The notes: generated by a model from the sequence alone, not told the origin. Positions 8,396 through 17,161 are shown, counted from the stretch's first letter. The stretch: DNA of 64,000 bases from Leucobacter chinensis (GCF_019049105.1 NZ_JAHQZR010000005.1:1-64000), one strand, 5' to 3'. Made by a program: numbers and translations.

Positions 8396-9882
8396 CGAGA
8401 AGAACCCCGATCCGCCTCAATGCCTTCGCGATCAATGGCGTGGGTCATCAGATTCCGGGGCTGTGGCGCCACCCCGACGACCGCTCGCGTGATTACACGA
8501 GCCTCGAGCACTGGACGAACCTCGCGCGGCTGCTCGAGCGCGGCCACTTCGACGGGATCTTTCTCGCCGATGCTCTGGGGCCCTACGACGTGTATGAGGG
8601 AAGCGCTGACGCCGCACTTCGAACCGCGGCGAAGATTCCGATGAACGACCCGATGATGCTCGTGAGCGCGATGGCGGCCGTCACCGAAACCCTCGGCTTC
8701 GGCGTGACGGCGACGACGACCGCTGAGCACCCGTACACCTTTGCGCGGCGCATGTCGACGCTCGACCACCTCACCCGCGGGCGCATCGGGTGGAACGTCG
8801 TCACCGGCTACCTCAAGAGCGCCGCACAAAATCTGGGGCAGGTGGATCAGCTCTCGCACGACGAACGCTACGACCACGCCGACGAGTACCTCGAGGTCGT
8901 GTACAAGCTGTGGGAGGGCTCGTGGCAAGACGATGCGGTCGTGCTTGACGCCGAGCGAGACACGTTCGCCGACCCCGCGCGGGTGCACCCGATCGCGCAC
9001 GAGGGGCGTTACTTCAGCGTTCCCGGCCCGCACCTGTGCGAGCCCTCGCCGCAGCGCACCCCCGTCGTGTACCAGGCCGGGGCCTCGCCACGCGGTATTC
9101 GCTTTGCGGCCCGTCACGCCGAGGCGATCTTCGTTGCGGCGCCCACGATCGAGCAAACCCGTGAGCAGGTCACGAAGATTCGCGACGGCCTCGAAGCTGC
9201 CGGCCGCGGCCGCGATGCCGCCCGCATCTACGCCCTGCTCACGATCGTCACCGACGAGACCGACGAGCTCGCGGCCGCGAAGTACCGTGACGTCTTCGCC
9301 TACGCCTCAGAGGTGGGCAACCTCGTGCTCAACTCGGGATGGTCGGGCCTCGACCTCTCGCAACAAGACCTCGACGCCCCGCTTGAGCCCGCCGCCACGA
9401 ACGCGATTCAGACGACGGTGGCGAGCCTGTCGGGGGCGCGGGGCGGGGGAGTTGGCGGGCCTGCTGGTGCTGGCAGTTCTGCTGGCCCGGGCGGGACTGC
9501 TGGTGCTGGCTCTGGCGGTCTTGCTGACCCCGGTGAGCCTGCTGGTGCCGGCGATTCCGACTTCGCCGGCGACGCCCGGTGGACACTACGCGACAGCGCC
9601 CGCATCAACGCGACCGGTGGCCCGGTCGTTGTTGGCTCGGGCGAGACGGTGGCCGATGCCCTTGAGCGTCTCGTCGCTGAGACTGGTGTCGACGGCTTCA
9701 ACCTTGCCTACGCGCTGAACCCCGGAACGTGGGAAGACGTCATCGAGCACGTCGTGCCGGTACTGCAGCGACGCGGTCTCTACCCGACTGAGCCGCAGCC
9801 CGGGACGCTGCGCGACCGAATGTTCGGTGCGGGCGACCGGCTGCCCGCTGCCCACCCGGGGGCTTCGTACCGGCGGGGGTGA
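8392..9882 (+). CDS. LLM-class flavin-dependent monooxygenase (NtaA/SnaA/DszA-like) in the thiamine operon
   Basis: This 496-residue luciferase-like monooxygenase of the NtaA/SnaA/DszA/SoxA subgroup uses reduced flavin from a partner reductase. Typical segments are RLNAFAINGVGHQIPGLWRHP at the N-terminus, FDGIFLADALGPYDVY, GRIGWNVVTGYLKSAAQNLG (about 130-150), HEGRYFSVPGPH and PVVYQAGASPRG. Residues about 345-392 are a Gly/Ala/Pro-rich insertion not expected in the family. The GTG overlaps the ATPase stop by 4 nt, so it belongs to the TPP-controlled operon. Its place suggests an oxidative step on the imported pyrimidine or on a damaged thiamine; the substrate is unknown. No flavin reductase gene lies nearby. 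Confidence 0.85.
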   Translation: MTRRTPIRLNAFAINGVGHQIPGLWRHPDDRSRDYTSLEHWTNLARLLERGHFDGIFLADALGPYDVYEGSADAALRTAAKIPMNDPMMLVSAMAAVTETLGFGVTATTTAEHPYTFARRMSTLDHLTRGRIGWNVVTGYLKSAAQNLGQVDQLSHDERYDHADEYLEVVYKLWEGSWQDDAVVLDAERDTFADPARVHPIAHEGRYFSVPGPHLCEPSPQRTPVVYQAGASPRGIRFAARHAEAIFVAAPTIEQTREQVTKIRDGLEAAGRGRDAARIYALLTIVTDETDELAAAKYRDVFAYASEVGNLVLNSGWSGLDLSQQDLDAPLEPAATNAIQTTVASLSGARGGGVGGPAGAGSSAGPGGTAGAGSGGLADPGEPAGAGDSDFAGDARWTLRDSARINATGGPVVVGSGETVADALERLVAETGVDGFNLAYALNPGTWEDVIEHVVPVLQRRGLYPTEPQPGTLRDRMFGAGDRLPAAHPGASYRRG

Positions 9883-9978
9883 GGGGCGCTCGCAGTTATG
9901 GCGGTGAGGGGCGCGGCGATCACTGGCGCGGTCGGGCTCCGGGCTTGATCCGCCTCGAAACGCTTCGGGTTCGCGTTT

Positions 9979-10027
9979 ACTTGACGAAAAGCAGGGTGTG
10001 AACGCGAAAACACCCTGCTTTCCGTCA
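9979..10027. repeat. 52-nt palindromic repeat, copy 1 (slightly degenerate)
   Basis: The left arm at 9979-9999 contains TTGACGAAAAGCAGGGTGT. The right arm starts at 10010 and matches for 18 positions with one mismatch (TTCCGTCA instead of TTTCGTCA); beyond 10027 the pairing is lost. The loop is 10 nt (10000-10009). It is the most decayed of the five copies. Confidence 0.85.
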
Positions 10028-10151
10028 TATGGATCGGGAAAAGGGGCGGCGAGTACAGTGCGGTGTCACATGGCGCAGCCTTTCGTGGCCGGCGCCGCGT
10101 GAAACGACGCAATGGCTGGCTGAGGCGGCGTTGAAAAGTGCGATTTGGCGT

Positions 10152-10207
10152 CTACTTGACGAAAAGCAGGGTGTAGACGGCAAAACACCCTGCTTTTCGT
10201 CAAGTAG
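10152..10207. repeat. 52-nt palindromic repeat, copy 2
   Basis: Perfect inverted repeat of 23 bp: left arm 10152-10174, right arm 10185-10207, loop 10 nt (10175-10184). The arm core is TTGACGAAAAGCAGGGTGT. It lies between the convergent monooxygenase and tenA genes, 106 bp from the tenA stop. Confidence 0.92.
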
Positions 10208-10313
10208 ATCGCGAAACCGCGAAACAAGACCGCCGCCGGGACCGCGAACGCCGCGTGGCCAGCGCGGGCCCCGGCAGCCCCGTGGCCCGCAAGAGCCCCG
10301 AACCGCCTACCGC

Positions 10314-10982
10314 CTACCGCTCAGCCCCGCCCGCGTCGAGCGCCTGCTGCCAGAAGTCGGACTCGAGGCGCGTCGCAGCGCGGAACACCTCGACGAGGGC
10401 GTCGAAGCGTTGCGGGGTCACGGCGCCGCCGGTGAGGGAGTCGAGTCTCGCGATTGCGGCCTGCGCTGCGCTTTGGAAGCCTGGGCCTGAGTACTCGCTG
10501 ATCCACTCGGCGTAGGGGTGGTCGGCCCGGTTCTGCAGTTGCGGGGCCAGTGCGGTGCCGATCTCGGCGTATCCGATGGTGCAGGGCGAAAGGGCGATGT
10601 GCAGGTCGAGCAGGTCGCCCGACATGCCGGTGTCGAGCACGTAGCGGGTGTAGGCGACGGTGGCCTGCTTCTCGGGAACGCGGGCGAGCTCAGGCTCGGA
10701 GATTCCCCAGCGCTCGGTGAGGCGACGGTGCAGTTCGGTCTCGTGCAGAATCGCGCCGAGGGCCCCGCTCGCGTCGGTGATATCGGCGAGGGTGCGGCTC
10801 TTGTAGGCGGCGAGCGCGTTGGCGCGGGCGAACTGCACGAGAAAGAGGTAGTCCTGCTTGAGGTAGTCCTGAAAGACGGCGAGCGGCAGGGTGCCTTCGC
10901 CGAGCTGGCGCACGTATTCGTGCTCGGTGTAGGCCTGCCATTCGGGGCCGATCGCGGCCTTGAGGTCGGTGAACAGGGTCAT
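10314..10982 (-). CDS. tenA: Aminopyrimidine aminohydrolase (TenA)
   Basis: TenA removes the amino group from aminopyrimidine (and can cleave thiamine) to give HMP, which ThiD then phosphorylates. The 222-residue protein belongs to the TenA_C type: the active-site Cys134 lies in LSPCTIGYAEIG, Asp44 in LKQDY and Glu207 in RLESDFW. The ATG overlaps the thiD stop (ATGA), so the pair is co-translated behind the second TPP riboswitch. This fits the salvage route in which the ABC importer encoded in the facing operon brings in formylaminopyrimidine. The deformylase of that route (YlmB) is not in the window. Confidence 0.95.
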   Translation of the reverse strand: MTLFTDLKAAIGPEWQAYTEHEYVRQLGEGTLPLAVFQDYLKQDYLFLVQFARANALAAYKSRTLADITDASGALGAILHETELHRRLTERWGISEPELARVPEKQATVAYTRYVLDTGMSGDLLDLHIALSPCTIGYAEIGTALAPQLQNRADHPYAEWISEYSGPGFQSAAQAAIARLDSLTGGAVTPQRFDALVEVFRAATRLESDFWQQALDAGGAER

Positions 10983-11866
10983 CGTGGGTCTCCTTCGGTC
11001 GTGGTGGGGTGGTTCCAGAGTTCGTGAAAGTGGTGCACGGGGCCCTGGCCGCCGCCGACATCGAGGTCGTCGGCGTGACGTAGCGCGCCGGTCAGGTATT
11101 CTTTTGCGCGAGAAACGGCGGCGACGGGTTCGCTGCCCGGCAGCAGGGCCGCGATCGCGGCCGAGAGGGTGCAGCCGGTGCCGTGGGTGTTGACGGTGCG
11201 CACGCGGGGCGAGGTGAACTCGGCGACTGAAAACGCGGCGGATCGCCCACCCCGATCCCCACTCACGCCCGAAGTGGAGGTTGCGGTCGCGGGCCCCGCA
11301 AGCAGGTCGACGCTGTCGCCGTCGGTGAGGTGACCGCCCTTGAGTAGCACCCAGGGCGAGCCGAATGTCATGAGGTCGTCGAGCGAGGCCCGCATGCCGG
11401 CGAGGTCGGTGATCTCGGTGTCGCGGCCGAGCAGCACCTGCGCCTCTGGCAGGTTCGGGGTGATGATTGTTGAGCGGGTGACGAGGCGCTCGCGAATCGC
11501 GTCGACCGCCTCGGGCGCGAGCAGGTGGTCGCCGCTCTTGGCAACCATGACGGGGTCGAGTATGACGGGGCAGGTGGCGTAGCGGTCGAGGCTGTCGGCG
11601 ATCGCCTCGATGATGCCGGCATTGGCGACCATGCCGATCTTCACGGCGTCGACGCGCACATCGTCGAACACCGCGGCGATCTGGTCGGCAACGAAACTCG
11701 GTTCAAGGGCCACGAACTCGCGCACGCCGCGGGTGTTTTGCGCGACGACGGCGGTCACGACGCTCATGCCGTAGGCGCCGAGCGCCGAGAACGCTTTCAG
11801 GTCGGCCTGAATGCCGGCGCCGCCCGTGGGGTCGGTCCCTGCGATGGTGAGGACGTTCGAAATCAC
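10979..11866 (-). CDS. thiD: Hydroxymethylpyrimidine / phosphomethylpyrimidine kinase
   Basis: ThiD phosphorylates HMP twice to give HMP pyrophosphate, the ThiE substrate. It is a ribokinase-fold protein of 295 residues. Seen: [38 protein letters not shown] at the N-terminus, [23 protein letters not shown] and the ATP-site [15 protein letters not shown] near residue 240. I chose the GTG at 11866 (behind AAAGAGAG) rather than an upstream ATG at 11956, because that ATG lies inside the TPP aptamer. A poorly conserved Ser/Thr/Gly insertion sits near residues 200-215. It is followed by tenA with a 4-nt overlap. Confidence 0.94.
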   Translation of the reverse strand: MISNVLTIAGTDPTGGAGIQADLKAFSALGAYGMSVVTAVVAQNTRGVREFVALEPSFVADQIAAVFDDVRVDAVKIGMVANAGIIEAIADSLDRYATCPVILDPVMVAKSGDHLLAPEAVDAIRERLVTRSTIITPNLPEAQVLLGRDTEITDLAGMRASLDDLMTFGSPWVLLKGGHLTDGDSVDLLAGPATATSTSGVSGDRGGRSAAFSVAEFTSPRVRTVNTHGTGCTLSAAIAALLPGSEPVAAVSRAKEYLTGALRHADDLDVGGGQGPVHHFHELWNHPTTTEGDPR

Positions 11867-11950
11867 AGTGCTCTCTTTCGTTGCTGCTCGTGTCGAGTTC
11901 GCAACGAAAGGGGTGTGGGTGTGCTGGGGCGCCGTCGTGGCGCCGAGCAT

Positions 11951-12022
11951 CGACATCCCTCCGCGAGTACGAACTCGATCAGGTTCTCGGGTGTCATCTC
12001 AGCCCGCGTGGGCACCCCGTGT
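11951..12022 (-). ncRNA. TPP riboswitch (THI element) of the thiD-tenA operon
   Basis: On the minus strand the text runs ACGGGGTGCC, GGCTGAGATGACACCCG, GAACCTGATCGAGTTCG and GGAGGGATGTC, the standard THI-box order. It ends about 85 nt before the thiD GTG. Both halves of the pyrimidine salvage route are therefore under the same metabolite control. Confidence 0.94.
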
Positions 12023-12083
12023 CTTGCCTCCACCATAGTGCACCAGGGGCTGCGGTGGGCAAGTATGTGTATGCGAAGAGTCG

Positions 12084-12713
12084 CTAGAAATGATCGGGCA
12101 GGAGGGTGTGCGCTTCGAGGCCAAGCTCGCGTTCTACCGTGCCAATGACGGTTGCGACGACTCGTGCTTCGAGTTCTTCGGCACCGCCGTTGGCGTAACT
12201 AGAGAGCGCGTCGAGCAAGATCATGGTGAGGAGCGCGGCCTGTTCGTCATCGTCGCACGTGAAGTGGCCCAGGGCGTTGCCCTCGCGCAAGATGCTACCG
12301 AGGAGCTCACGGTTTGAGGTTTCCCGCTCGGTGACGGCCCGTTTGAGTGCGTCGTTGAAGCGGCTCAGGTTTCTCGCGTTGAGCCAGAGCCTGCTGTACT
12401 GCAGCGACTCTGGTGAGAGTGCCTCGGTGAAGAACAGTTGCAGTTGTTCACGGGGCCCAGCTGCGTCTGGTCGTGTGAAGAGTGTCTCTTGTTCAGTCTT
12501 CGTCGCGTGTAAAAACGCTTCGGCGACAAGACTGTCGGCTTCGGGAAAGTAGTGGTGAATGAGTCCAGGGCGCACAGCGATGTGTTCGGCAACGCGTCTG
12601 AGTGTGACGCGTTCAAGCCCTTCGGTGAGGCCGATCGTGGCCGCAGCTGCGGTTATCTCGGTGACCCGCTCTGCCGGTCGACGGCGCTTGGGGGCGGCAT
12701 CGGGTGAGGGCAT
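12084..12713 (-). CDS. TetR-family repressor of the amidohydrolase operon
   Basis: A 209-residue TetR protein. The N-terminal helix-turn-helix reads LRRVAEHIAVRPGLIHHYF at about 39-57, followed by a ligand domain without close resemblance to a named family. It is divergent from the operon starting at 12838, and the gap holds a perfect 10-bp inverted repeat, the likely operator. The start is probably leaderless: TATATT is followed by six bases and the ATG. Its recognition helix resembles that of the TetR at 21557 (shared PGL-xx-HY), and the operators match too. The ligand is unknown; by context it is a substrate or product of the adjacent amidohydrolase pathway. Confidence 0.88.
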   Translation of the reverse strand: MPSPDAAPKRRRPAERVTEITAAAATIGLTEGLERVTLRRVAEHIAVRPGLIHHYFPEADSLVAEAFLHATKTEQETLFTRPDAAGPREQLQLFFTEALSPESLQYSRLWLNARNLSRFNDALKRAVTERETSNRELLGSILREGNALGHFTCDDDEQAALLTMILLDALSSYANGGAEELEARVVATVIGTVERELGLEAHTLLPDHF

Positions 12714-12725
12714 GAGAGCAATATA
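12714..12725 (-). promoter_or_regulatory. Leaderless promoter -10 element of the tetR at 12084
   Basis: TATATT (minus strand, 12725-12720) is followed by six bases and then the ATG at 12713. No Shine-Dalgarno is present. This spacing is that of leaderless transcripts in actinobacteria. Confidence 0.55.
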
Positions 12726-12752
12726 CCACTTGGGAAAAGTCGGCGAAAAATG

Positions 12753-12774
12753 TTATTGGTCGCTCGACCAATAA
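12753..12774. promoter_or_regulatory. TetR operator between tetR and the amidohydrolase operon
   Basis: Perfect inverted repeat TTATTGGTCG / CGACCAATAA with a 2-bp centre. It covers the likely -35 (TTGGTC, 12756-12761) of a promoter whose -10 is TATGCT at 12780-12785, so binding would block transcription of the operon. Confidence 0.8.
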
Positions 12775-12837
12775 GGTGTTATGCTGATCGCACCCACCCG
12801 AGCCTCGGCGCTTGGGCTACCCACGAAAGGTGTGAGA

Positions 12838-14490
12838 ATGAACGCTGAGATGCTCTTGAGAGCGGCAAAGGTCATTTCGCCCGGTGATGGTGATACCTCG
12901 CTCGCGACGCATGTGTCGATTGCAGATGGGCGCATTCGCGCGATCGGCGGCGTAGAGCTCGAACAGCTCGAACACGATGAAGTGCTCGATTTTGCTGGTG
13001 CGACGGTTATGCCCGGCCTCGTCGATGTGCACACGCACCCGGTCTGGGGCTCTGCAGCCCAGGGAGGTGGCGTGGGCTGCGCTGAGGCTTCTACGCTTGA
13101 TGCGCTGCGTGCCCTTCTCGAAGCGGCAGCCAGGGCCGATGGTGAGGGGTGGATCAGCGGGCATGATCTCGATGTCAGCGTGTTTCCCGGCGGGATTCCC
13201 GACGGCCGAGTGTTTGAACAGTGGTTGCCAGGGCGAAAAATCGTGCTGATGACCCGTGACGCCCACGCCCTTGTAGTGAGTCCCGCGGTCGTGGCTGAGC
13301 TCGGGTTAACGGGTGAAGAAACGTTTGCTGATACCTCAGAGATCGTGTGTGATGGCCACGGTGTGACGGGGTGGGTCGTCGAACTCCAAGCGATGGATCT
13401 CGTGCTTGACCAAGCCCCTGCGGTACCGCTGAATGTTCACGCCGAGTATTTGCTCGAGACCCTTGAATCATTTGCTGCGGCGGGGCTGACCGAGATTCAC
13501 GCCCTTGATTTTCATGAGCCATCGCGTGAACTCTTTACTGCGATTGAGCGTGATCGTGAACTGCCCCTGCGCGTTCGGGCGTTTCCACTTGTTCCTGCCG
13601 ATTCAAGTGCTGTTGAGTGGCGAGAGATTGCGGCGTTGCAGGGGCAGCAGGGGCGTCGGTGGAGCGTTGACGGCGCGAAATTTATGCTCGACGGCACGGC
13701 TGATAACGGTACTGCATGGTTCGAAACCCCCGATTGTCTGGGTGAGAACCAAGAGTCGCTTTGGCGCAATCCCGAGGCGTACCGTGAGGCAATTCGTTTC
13801 TTTACCGCTCAAGGAGTTCCTACCGCAACGCATGCAATCGGCGATAGAGCCGTGCGCTTCGCCCTTGAGGTGCTCGCCGAGGCAGGGCCCGTGGGGGCGA
13901 CGCCGCACCGTATTGAGCACATCGAATCGATCCCCGATGACCTCGTGCATGCGTTTGCAGAGGCCGGTGTGGTCGCAAGCTTACAGCCGACGCACGCAAC
14001 GAGGCTCACCCAGCCCGATCAGAGTGATAACTGGTCGAAACGCATTGGGGCCGACCGGGTCGCTCAAGGGTGGCGCGTGAAAGATCTTTGTGAGGCTGGC
14101 GCGGTGGTCGTTTTGAGCTCTGACTGGCCTATCGGTGTGGGTGACCCCAGAGTTTCGCTTGCCGATGCGCAGGTACGGCGTCCGGTTGAAGAGGAGCGGC
14201 ACACACCGCACCAGCCCACGCAGGCAATCTCGGCGCTCGAGGCGTACACGGCGATGACCCTGGGCCCAGCGCGGGCGGGCGGCGTAGCCGAAACTCGCGG
14301 CCGAGTGCGCGCGGGTATGGTTGCAGACCTCGTTGTCTTTGAACAGAACCCGCTTGATCTCACCCCACGCGAACAGTCGACGAATGCGGTGCTCGCAACC
14401 TTTGTTGGCGGCGAACGATCCGCGAACCGGGTAGGAACGCAGCGCGTTGAGACGAGCCCCACCAGAAACTCCCATGGCGAATACCGCTGA
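12838..14490 (+). CDS. YtcJ-type metal-dependent amidohydrolase
   Basis: A 550-residue member of the amidohydrolase 3 (YtcJ/NfdA-like) family. Seen: GLVDVHTHPVWG with metal ligands His65 and His67, GDRAVRFALE with a preceding THAIGD motif, HRIEHIESIPDD, and VVLSSDWPIG with the late aspartate. YtcJ proteins hydrolyse N-formyl or N-acyl bonds and similar amides, but the substrate differs widely. The ATG at 12838 has a good ribosome site (GAAAGG); an ATG at 12781 in the same frame is really the -10 box. It is the first gene of an operon with an acyltransferase and a permease, controlled by the divergent TetR. Confidence 0.85.
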   Translation: MNAEMLLRAAKVISPGDGDTSLATHVSIADGRIRAIGGVELEQLEHDEVLDFAGATVMPGLVDVHTHPVWGSAAQGGGVGCAEASTLDALRALLEAAARADGEGWISGHDLDVSVFPGGIPDGRVFEQWLPGRKIVLMTRDAHALVVSPAVVAELGLTGEETFADTSEIVCDGHGVTGWVVELQAMDLVLDQAPAVPLNVHAEYLLETLESFAAAGLTEIHALDFHEPSRELFTAIERDRELPLRVRAFPLVPADSSAVEWREIAALQGQQGRRWSVDGAKFMLDGTADNGTAWFETPDCLGENQESLWRNPEAYREAIRFFTAQGVPTATHAIGDRAVRFALEVLAEAGPVGATPHRIEHIESIPDDLVHAFAEAGVVASLQPTHATRLTQPDQSDNWSKRIGADRVAQGWRVKDLCEAGAVVVLSSDWPIGVGDPRVSLADAQVRRPVEEERHTPHQPTQAISALEAYTAMTLGPARAGGVAETRGRVRAGMVADLVVFEQNPLDLTPREQSTNAVLATFVGGERSANRVGTQRVETSPTRNSHGEYR

Positions 14491-14532
14491 CCACGAACGA
14501 CGAGTACCACTGACCACAAACGACGGGATGCA

Positions 14533-15594
14533 ATGATGCACGAACAACGACGACACCTCACGATCGAGGGCGACAGTCACGAAGCCCTAGGCCAGAGTCG
14601 CGGTGAACAACTGCGAGCCACGCTTCGCTCCGGGTACGAACGCTATGCCGAGCTCTTTCGGCTGCTTGGCATTAGCGAAGAGACCGAACGAGCGGGGGCG
14701 CAGCAAGCCCTTGCCGCCATTGCCTCGTGGCGCCCCGCGATCGAGCGTGAACTCGCTGCCATAGCGACCGCTTCGGGCATGACCTTGCTTGAGATCATTG
14801 CACTCAACGCACGCACCGAGATCATCGCGCTCGGCGGTTCGGGTTCTCACGAGTGTTCGACCCTGACCGCCAGCGTCGATGGGCGAAACATGGGGGTGCA
14901 AACCTGGGACTGGCACTGCGAGCTTGAAGCGTTTTGGCACACACAAATCGTTGACGGGCCGGGGTACCGAGTCGCGGGGCTCACCGAGCACGGCATCCTC
15001 TCAAAAATTGGGGTCAACGAAGCGGGTCTAGCGCTGCACTTCAATATTCTTGGACACCGTGATGATGGCGTTGGTGGGGTTCCCGTTCACGTGCTCTCTG
15101 CGGTCGTGCTGAGAGAATGCTCGACGGTCGCTGAAGCGATTGCGCTCATTCAAGCAGCACCTATCGCCTCATCGTCGGCGTTTACGCTCATCGACGAGAC
15201 CCAGATGGTTTCGGTCGAAATGAGCCCGGTCGGTGTGCGGGTTATCGAGGCGGTAGAGGGCTCGGTGCAACGCACCAACCATTTTCAAGACCCGTCGTTG
15301 TGCTCGGGCCAGAAGAACGAGCTCTACGAGCCGGGATCGTCTGCCCGACTGGCGCTCATTCGAGAGCGCATTGGAACAAAGACCCTGGGCAGCGAGACAG
15401 ATCTCATAGCGGTTTTGGCAACCAAACCCGGTGAACCCGAGCTGACGTGTCGCCCAGATATGTCGTTGGGCTATGGCGAACGCTGGGCAACGCTCGCGAC
15501 CATTGTCACCGACCCTGAGCGGCACAGTATTCGAGTGTTCGACGGTAAACCGCCCGAGGCACCGAGCGGCGAGTGGGTTGAGCTGAAGGCCTAA
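14533..15594 (+). CDS. C45-family acyltransferase/amidohydrolase (penicillin N-acyltransferase-like)
   Basis: A 353-residue protein of the acyl-CoA:6-APA acyltransferase (peptidase C45, Ntn-hydrolase) group. The probable nucleophile is Cys108 in SHECSTLTASVDGRNMGVQTWDW, which would become the new N-terminus after self-cleavage. ALHFNILGHRDDG and TNHFQ later in the chain are also typical. Members cleave or transfer acyl groups on amides such as N-acyl amino acids, beta-alanyl amines or penicillins. The gene follows the amidohydrolase by 42 bp and precedes a permease, pointing to use of an imported amide. The substrate is not predictable. Confidence 0.82.
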   Translation: MMHEQRRHLTIEGDSHEALGQSRGEQLRATLRSGYERYAELFRLLGISEETERAGAQQALAAIASWRPAIERELAAIATASGMTLLEIIALNARTEIIALGGSGSHECSTLTASVDGRNMGVQTWDWHCELEAFWHTQIVDGPGYRVAGLTEHGILSKIGVNEAGLALHFNILGHRDDGVGGVPVHVLSAVVLRECSTVAEAIALIQAAPIASSSAFTLIDETQMVSVEMSPVGVRVIEAVEGSVQRTNHFQDPSLCSGQKNELYEPGSSARLALIRERIGTKTLGSETDLIAVLATKPGEPELTCRPDMSLGYGERWATLATIVTDPERHSIRVFDGKPPEAPSGEWVELKA

Positions 15595-15731
15595 CCCCGA
15601 GCCTTCGGCAAAGCGTTCCTGGACTTTTGATGCCTGGGAGCGCTCTGAAGACGTGCCATTTTGCTGCCGCTGCTGCCTCACACGGCACCGAAGCGGCGTG
15701 GCCGAGTCACACATTTCAAAGGAGAAATTCA

Positions 15732-17156
15732 ATGTCATCAACACCGGCTCAACCAACGGGAGGTCATGCCCCTGCGCGGGCGACTGAACCCGAGACTCGG
15801 GGTATCGAACTCGTTGAGGGTGAGGCAAGGCACGGTCGGCCCCGCGATCTCTTCTGGGTTTGGGCGGCCCCAAATGTCGGCGTGCTTAACCTCACCATTG
15901 GGGCATCGCTCGTGCTCATGGGGCTGAGTCTCTGGCAAACCTTTGCCGCGATTCTTGTTGGCAACCTTGTGTGGGTTCTTCCCGGCATTGTTGCCATGAG
16001 CGGCCCTTCAGCGGGCACCTCAGGATCGGTGATCGGTCGAGCGATGTACGGCATTATCGGTAACCGCTTGCTGCTCGCCTTCTCTGCGGTCATCGTCGCC
16101 TCGGCTTATCTTGCACTCAACTGGTTGGCGTCGTCTTTTGTCGGGGCAAACTATCTCGCTTCACTCGGCCTCGATGCTCCGGTCTGGGGTCCCATTCTTG
16201 TTGCGCTGTGTGTCTCGGCGGTGACCGTCGCGATCGCCGTGTACGGGCACGCGATGATCTTGCGCATTTACCCGATCTTGACGCTTGCGCTCGCCGCGGT
16301 GTTTCTCGTGGTCGTTGTACTGATCTCACCGAGTTTTGACTGGCACTACGAGCAACCAACCCCGCTTTCAGGAATGCAGCTCGTGGCCGTCTTTACCATT
16401 GGGGCAACGATTCAGGCAGCAACACCACTCTCGTTTACCAACAGCGCCGACCTTGCGAGGTACCTGCCGCGTAACGCTTCGCGGGGCGGCATTATTGCTG
16501 CGACAGCGCTCGGCGGAGCCTTGCCGAGCGTGCTCTTTACGAGTGCGGGAGCACTCATGGCGACCGGGCTTGACGCGTCGGTGTGGGTGACGGGAATCGA
16601 GGGTGCGCTGCTGCAACTCGTGCCCGGTTGGTTTGCCCCGGTGCTTGTTCTAGCGGTGGTGATGGGGGCGGTCGCCCTCAACAGCATTACGACCTACACC
16701 TCAAGCATGGCCCTTCAAGCAATCGGAGTGCCTGTCGCTCGTATTCCGGCGGCAATCATTATCGGGCTGTTCGGCACCGCGATCACGGTGTACTTGACGC
16801 TCTCGAGTAGCCTGCTCGAGGCCGTGAACCTCATGCTGCAGTTTTTGCTTATCGTTTCGGTCCCGGCCATGAGTATTTATGTGACCGACATCGTGTTGCG
16901 GCGGGTTCGCTACGACGAGGTCGACCTGTTTGATGAGCGGCCTGGCGCCAGACTTTGGTACTGGCACGGCTGGAGCGTCGCGGGCATCGTTGCAACGCTC
17001 GTTGGCGGTGGCATCACTGCTCTGAGTATCAGCACGACGATATATGTGGGGCCAATCGCGCAGGCGCTTGGTGGTGCCGACTTCTCGATTATGCTCGGCG
17101 GTGTCGCCTCGGCGCTCTGTTACACTCTGCTCTTCCGCCGCGCGCAGAAGCGGTAA
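15732..17156 (+). CDS. NCS1-family permease (cytosine/purine/allantoin type)
   Basis: A 474-residue transporter with about 12 membrane segments. The N-terminal RDLFWVWAAPNVGVLNLTIGASL and the central ATPLSFTNSADLARYLP, with its conserved N-x-A-D region, are characteristic of the nucleobase:cation symporter-1 family. These import cytosine, purines, allantoin, hydantoins or thiamine-like heterocycles with a cation. I chose the ATG at 15732 behind AAAGGAGAAA; a longer frame starting at 15627 lacks a ribosome site. It ends the amidohydrolase operon and presumably imports its substrate. A terminator follows. Confidence 0.85.
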   Translation: MSSTPAQPTGGHAPARATEPETRGIELVEGEARHGRPRDLFWVWAAPNVGVLNLTIGASLVLMGLSLWQTFAAILVGNLVWVLPGIVAMSGPSAGTSGSVIGRAMYGIIGNRLLLAFSAVIVASAYLALNWLASSFVGANYLASLGLDAPVWGPILVALCVSAVTVAIAVYGHAMILRIYPILTLALAAVFLVVVVLISPSFDWHYEQPTPLSGMQLVAVFTIGATIQAATPLSFTNSADLARYLPRNASRGGIIAATALGGALPSVLFTSAGALMATGLDASVWVTGIEGALLQLVPGWFAPVLVLAVVMGAVALNSITTYTSSMALQAIGVPVARIPAAIIIGLFGTAITVYLTLSSSLLEAVNLMLQFLLIVSVPAMSIYVTDIVLRRVRYDEVDLFDERPGARLWYWHGWSVAGIVATLVGGGITALSISTTIYVGPIAQALGGADFSIMLGGVASALCYTLLFRRAQKR

Positions 17157-17161
17157 ACGCA

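Larger units (their letters stand above)
9883..10313. other. Convergent intergenic region between the two thiamine operons
   Basis: These 431 bp contain no gene. They hold two copies of the 52-nt palindrome described below (at 9979 and 10152). The rest is GC-rich sequence without structure I could assign. Open frames that cross it only translate the palindromes. Confidence 0.7.

Noticed and set aside
10152-10207. Palindrome copies as standard Rho-independent terminators
   Set aside because: The T4 tract lies within the stem and no T-run follows; they may still aid termination, so the possibility is left open in the findings.
10029-10490. Plus-strand frame containing LDEKQGVDGKTPCFSSS
   Set aside because: The text is only the translated palindrome copy 2; the rest overlaps tenA in antisense.
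11867-11956. ATG at 11956 as start of thiD
   Set aside because: It lies inside the TPP aptamer; the added 30 residues have no similarity.
12781-12840. ATG at 12781 as start of the amidohydrolase
   Set aside because: This ATG is part of the TATGCT promoter box; the ATG at 12838 has a ribosome site and the family N-terminus.
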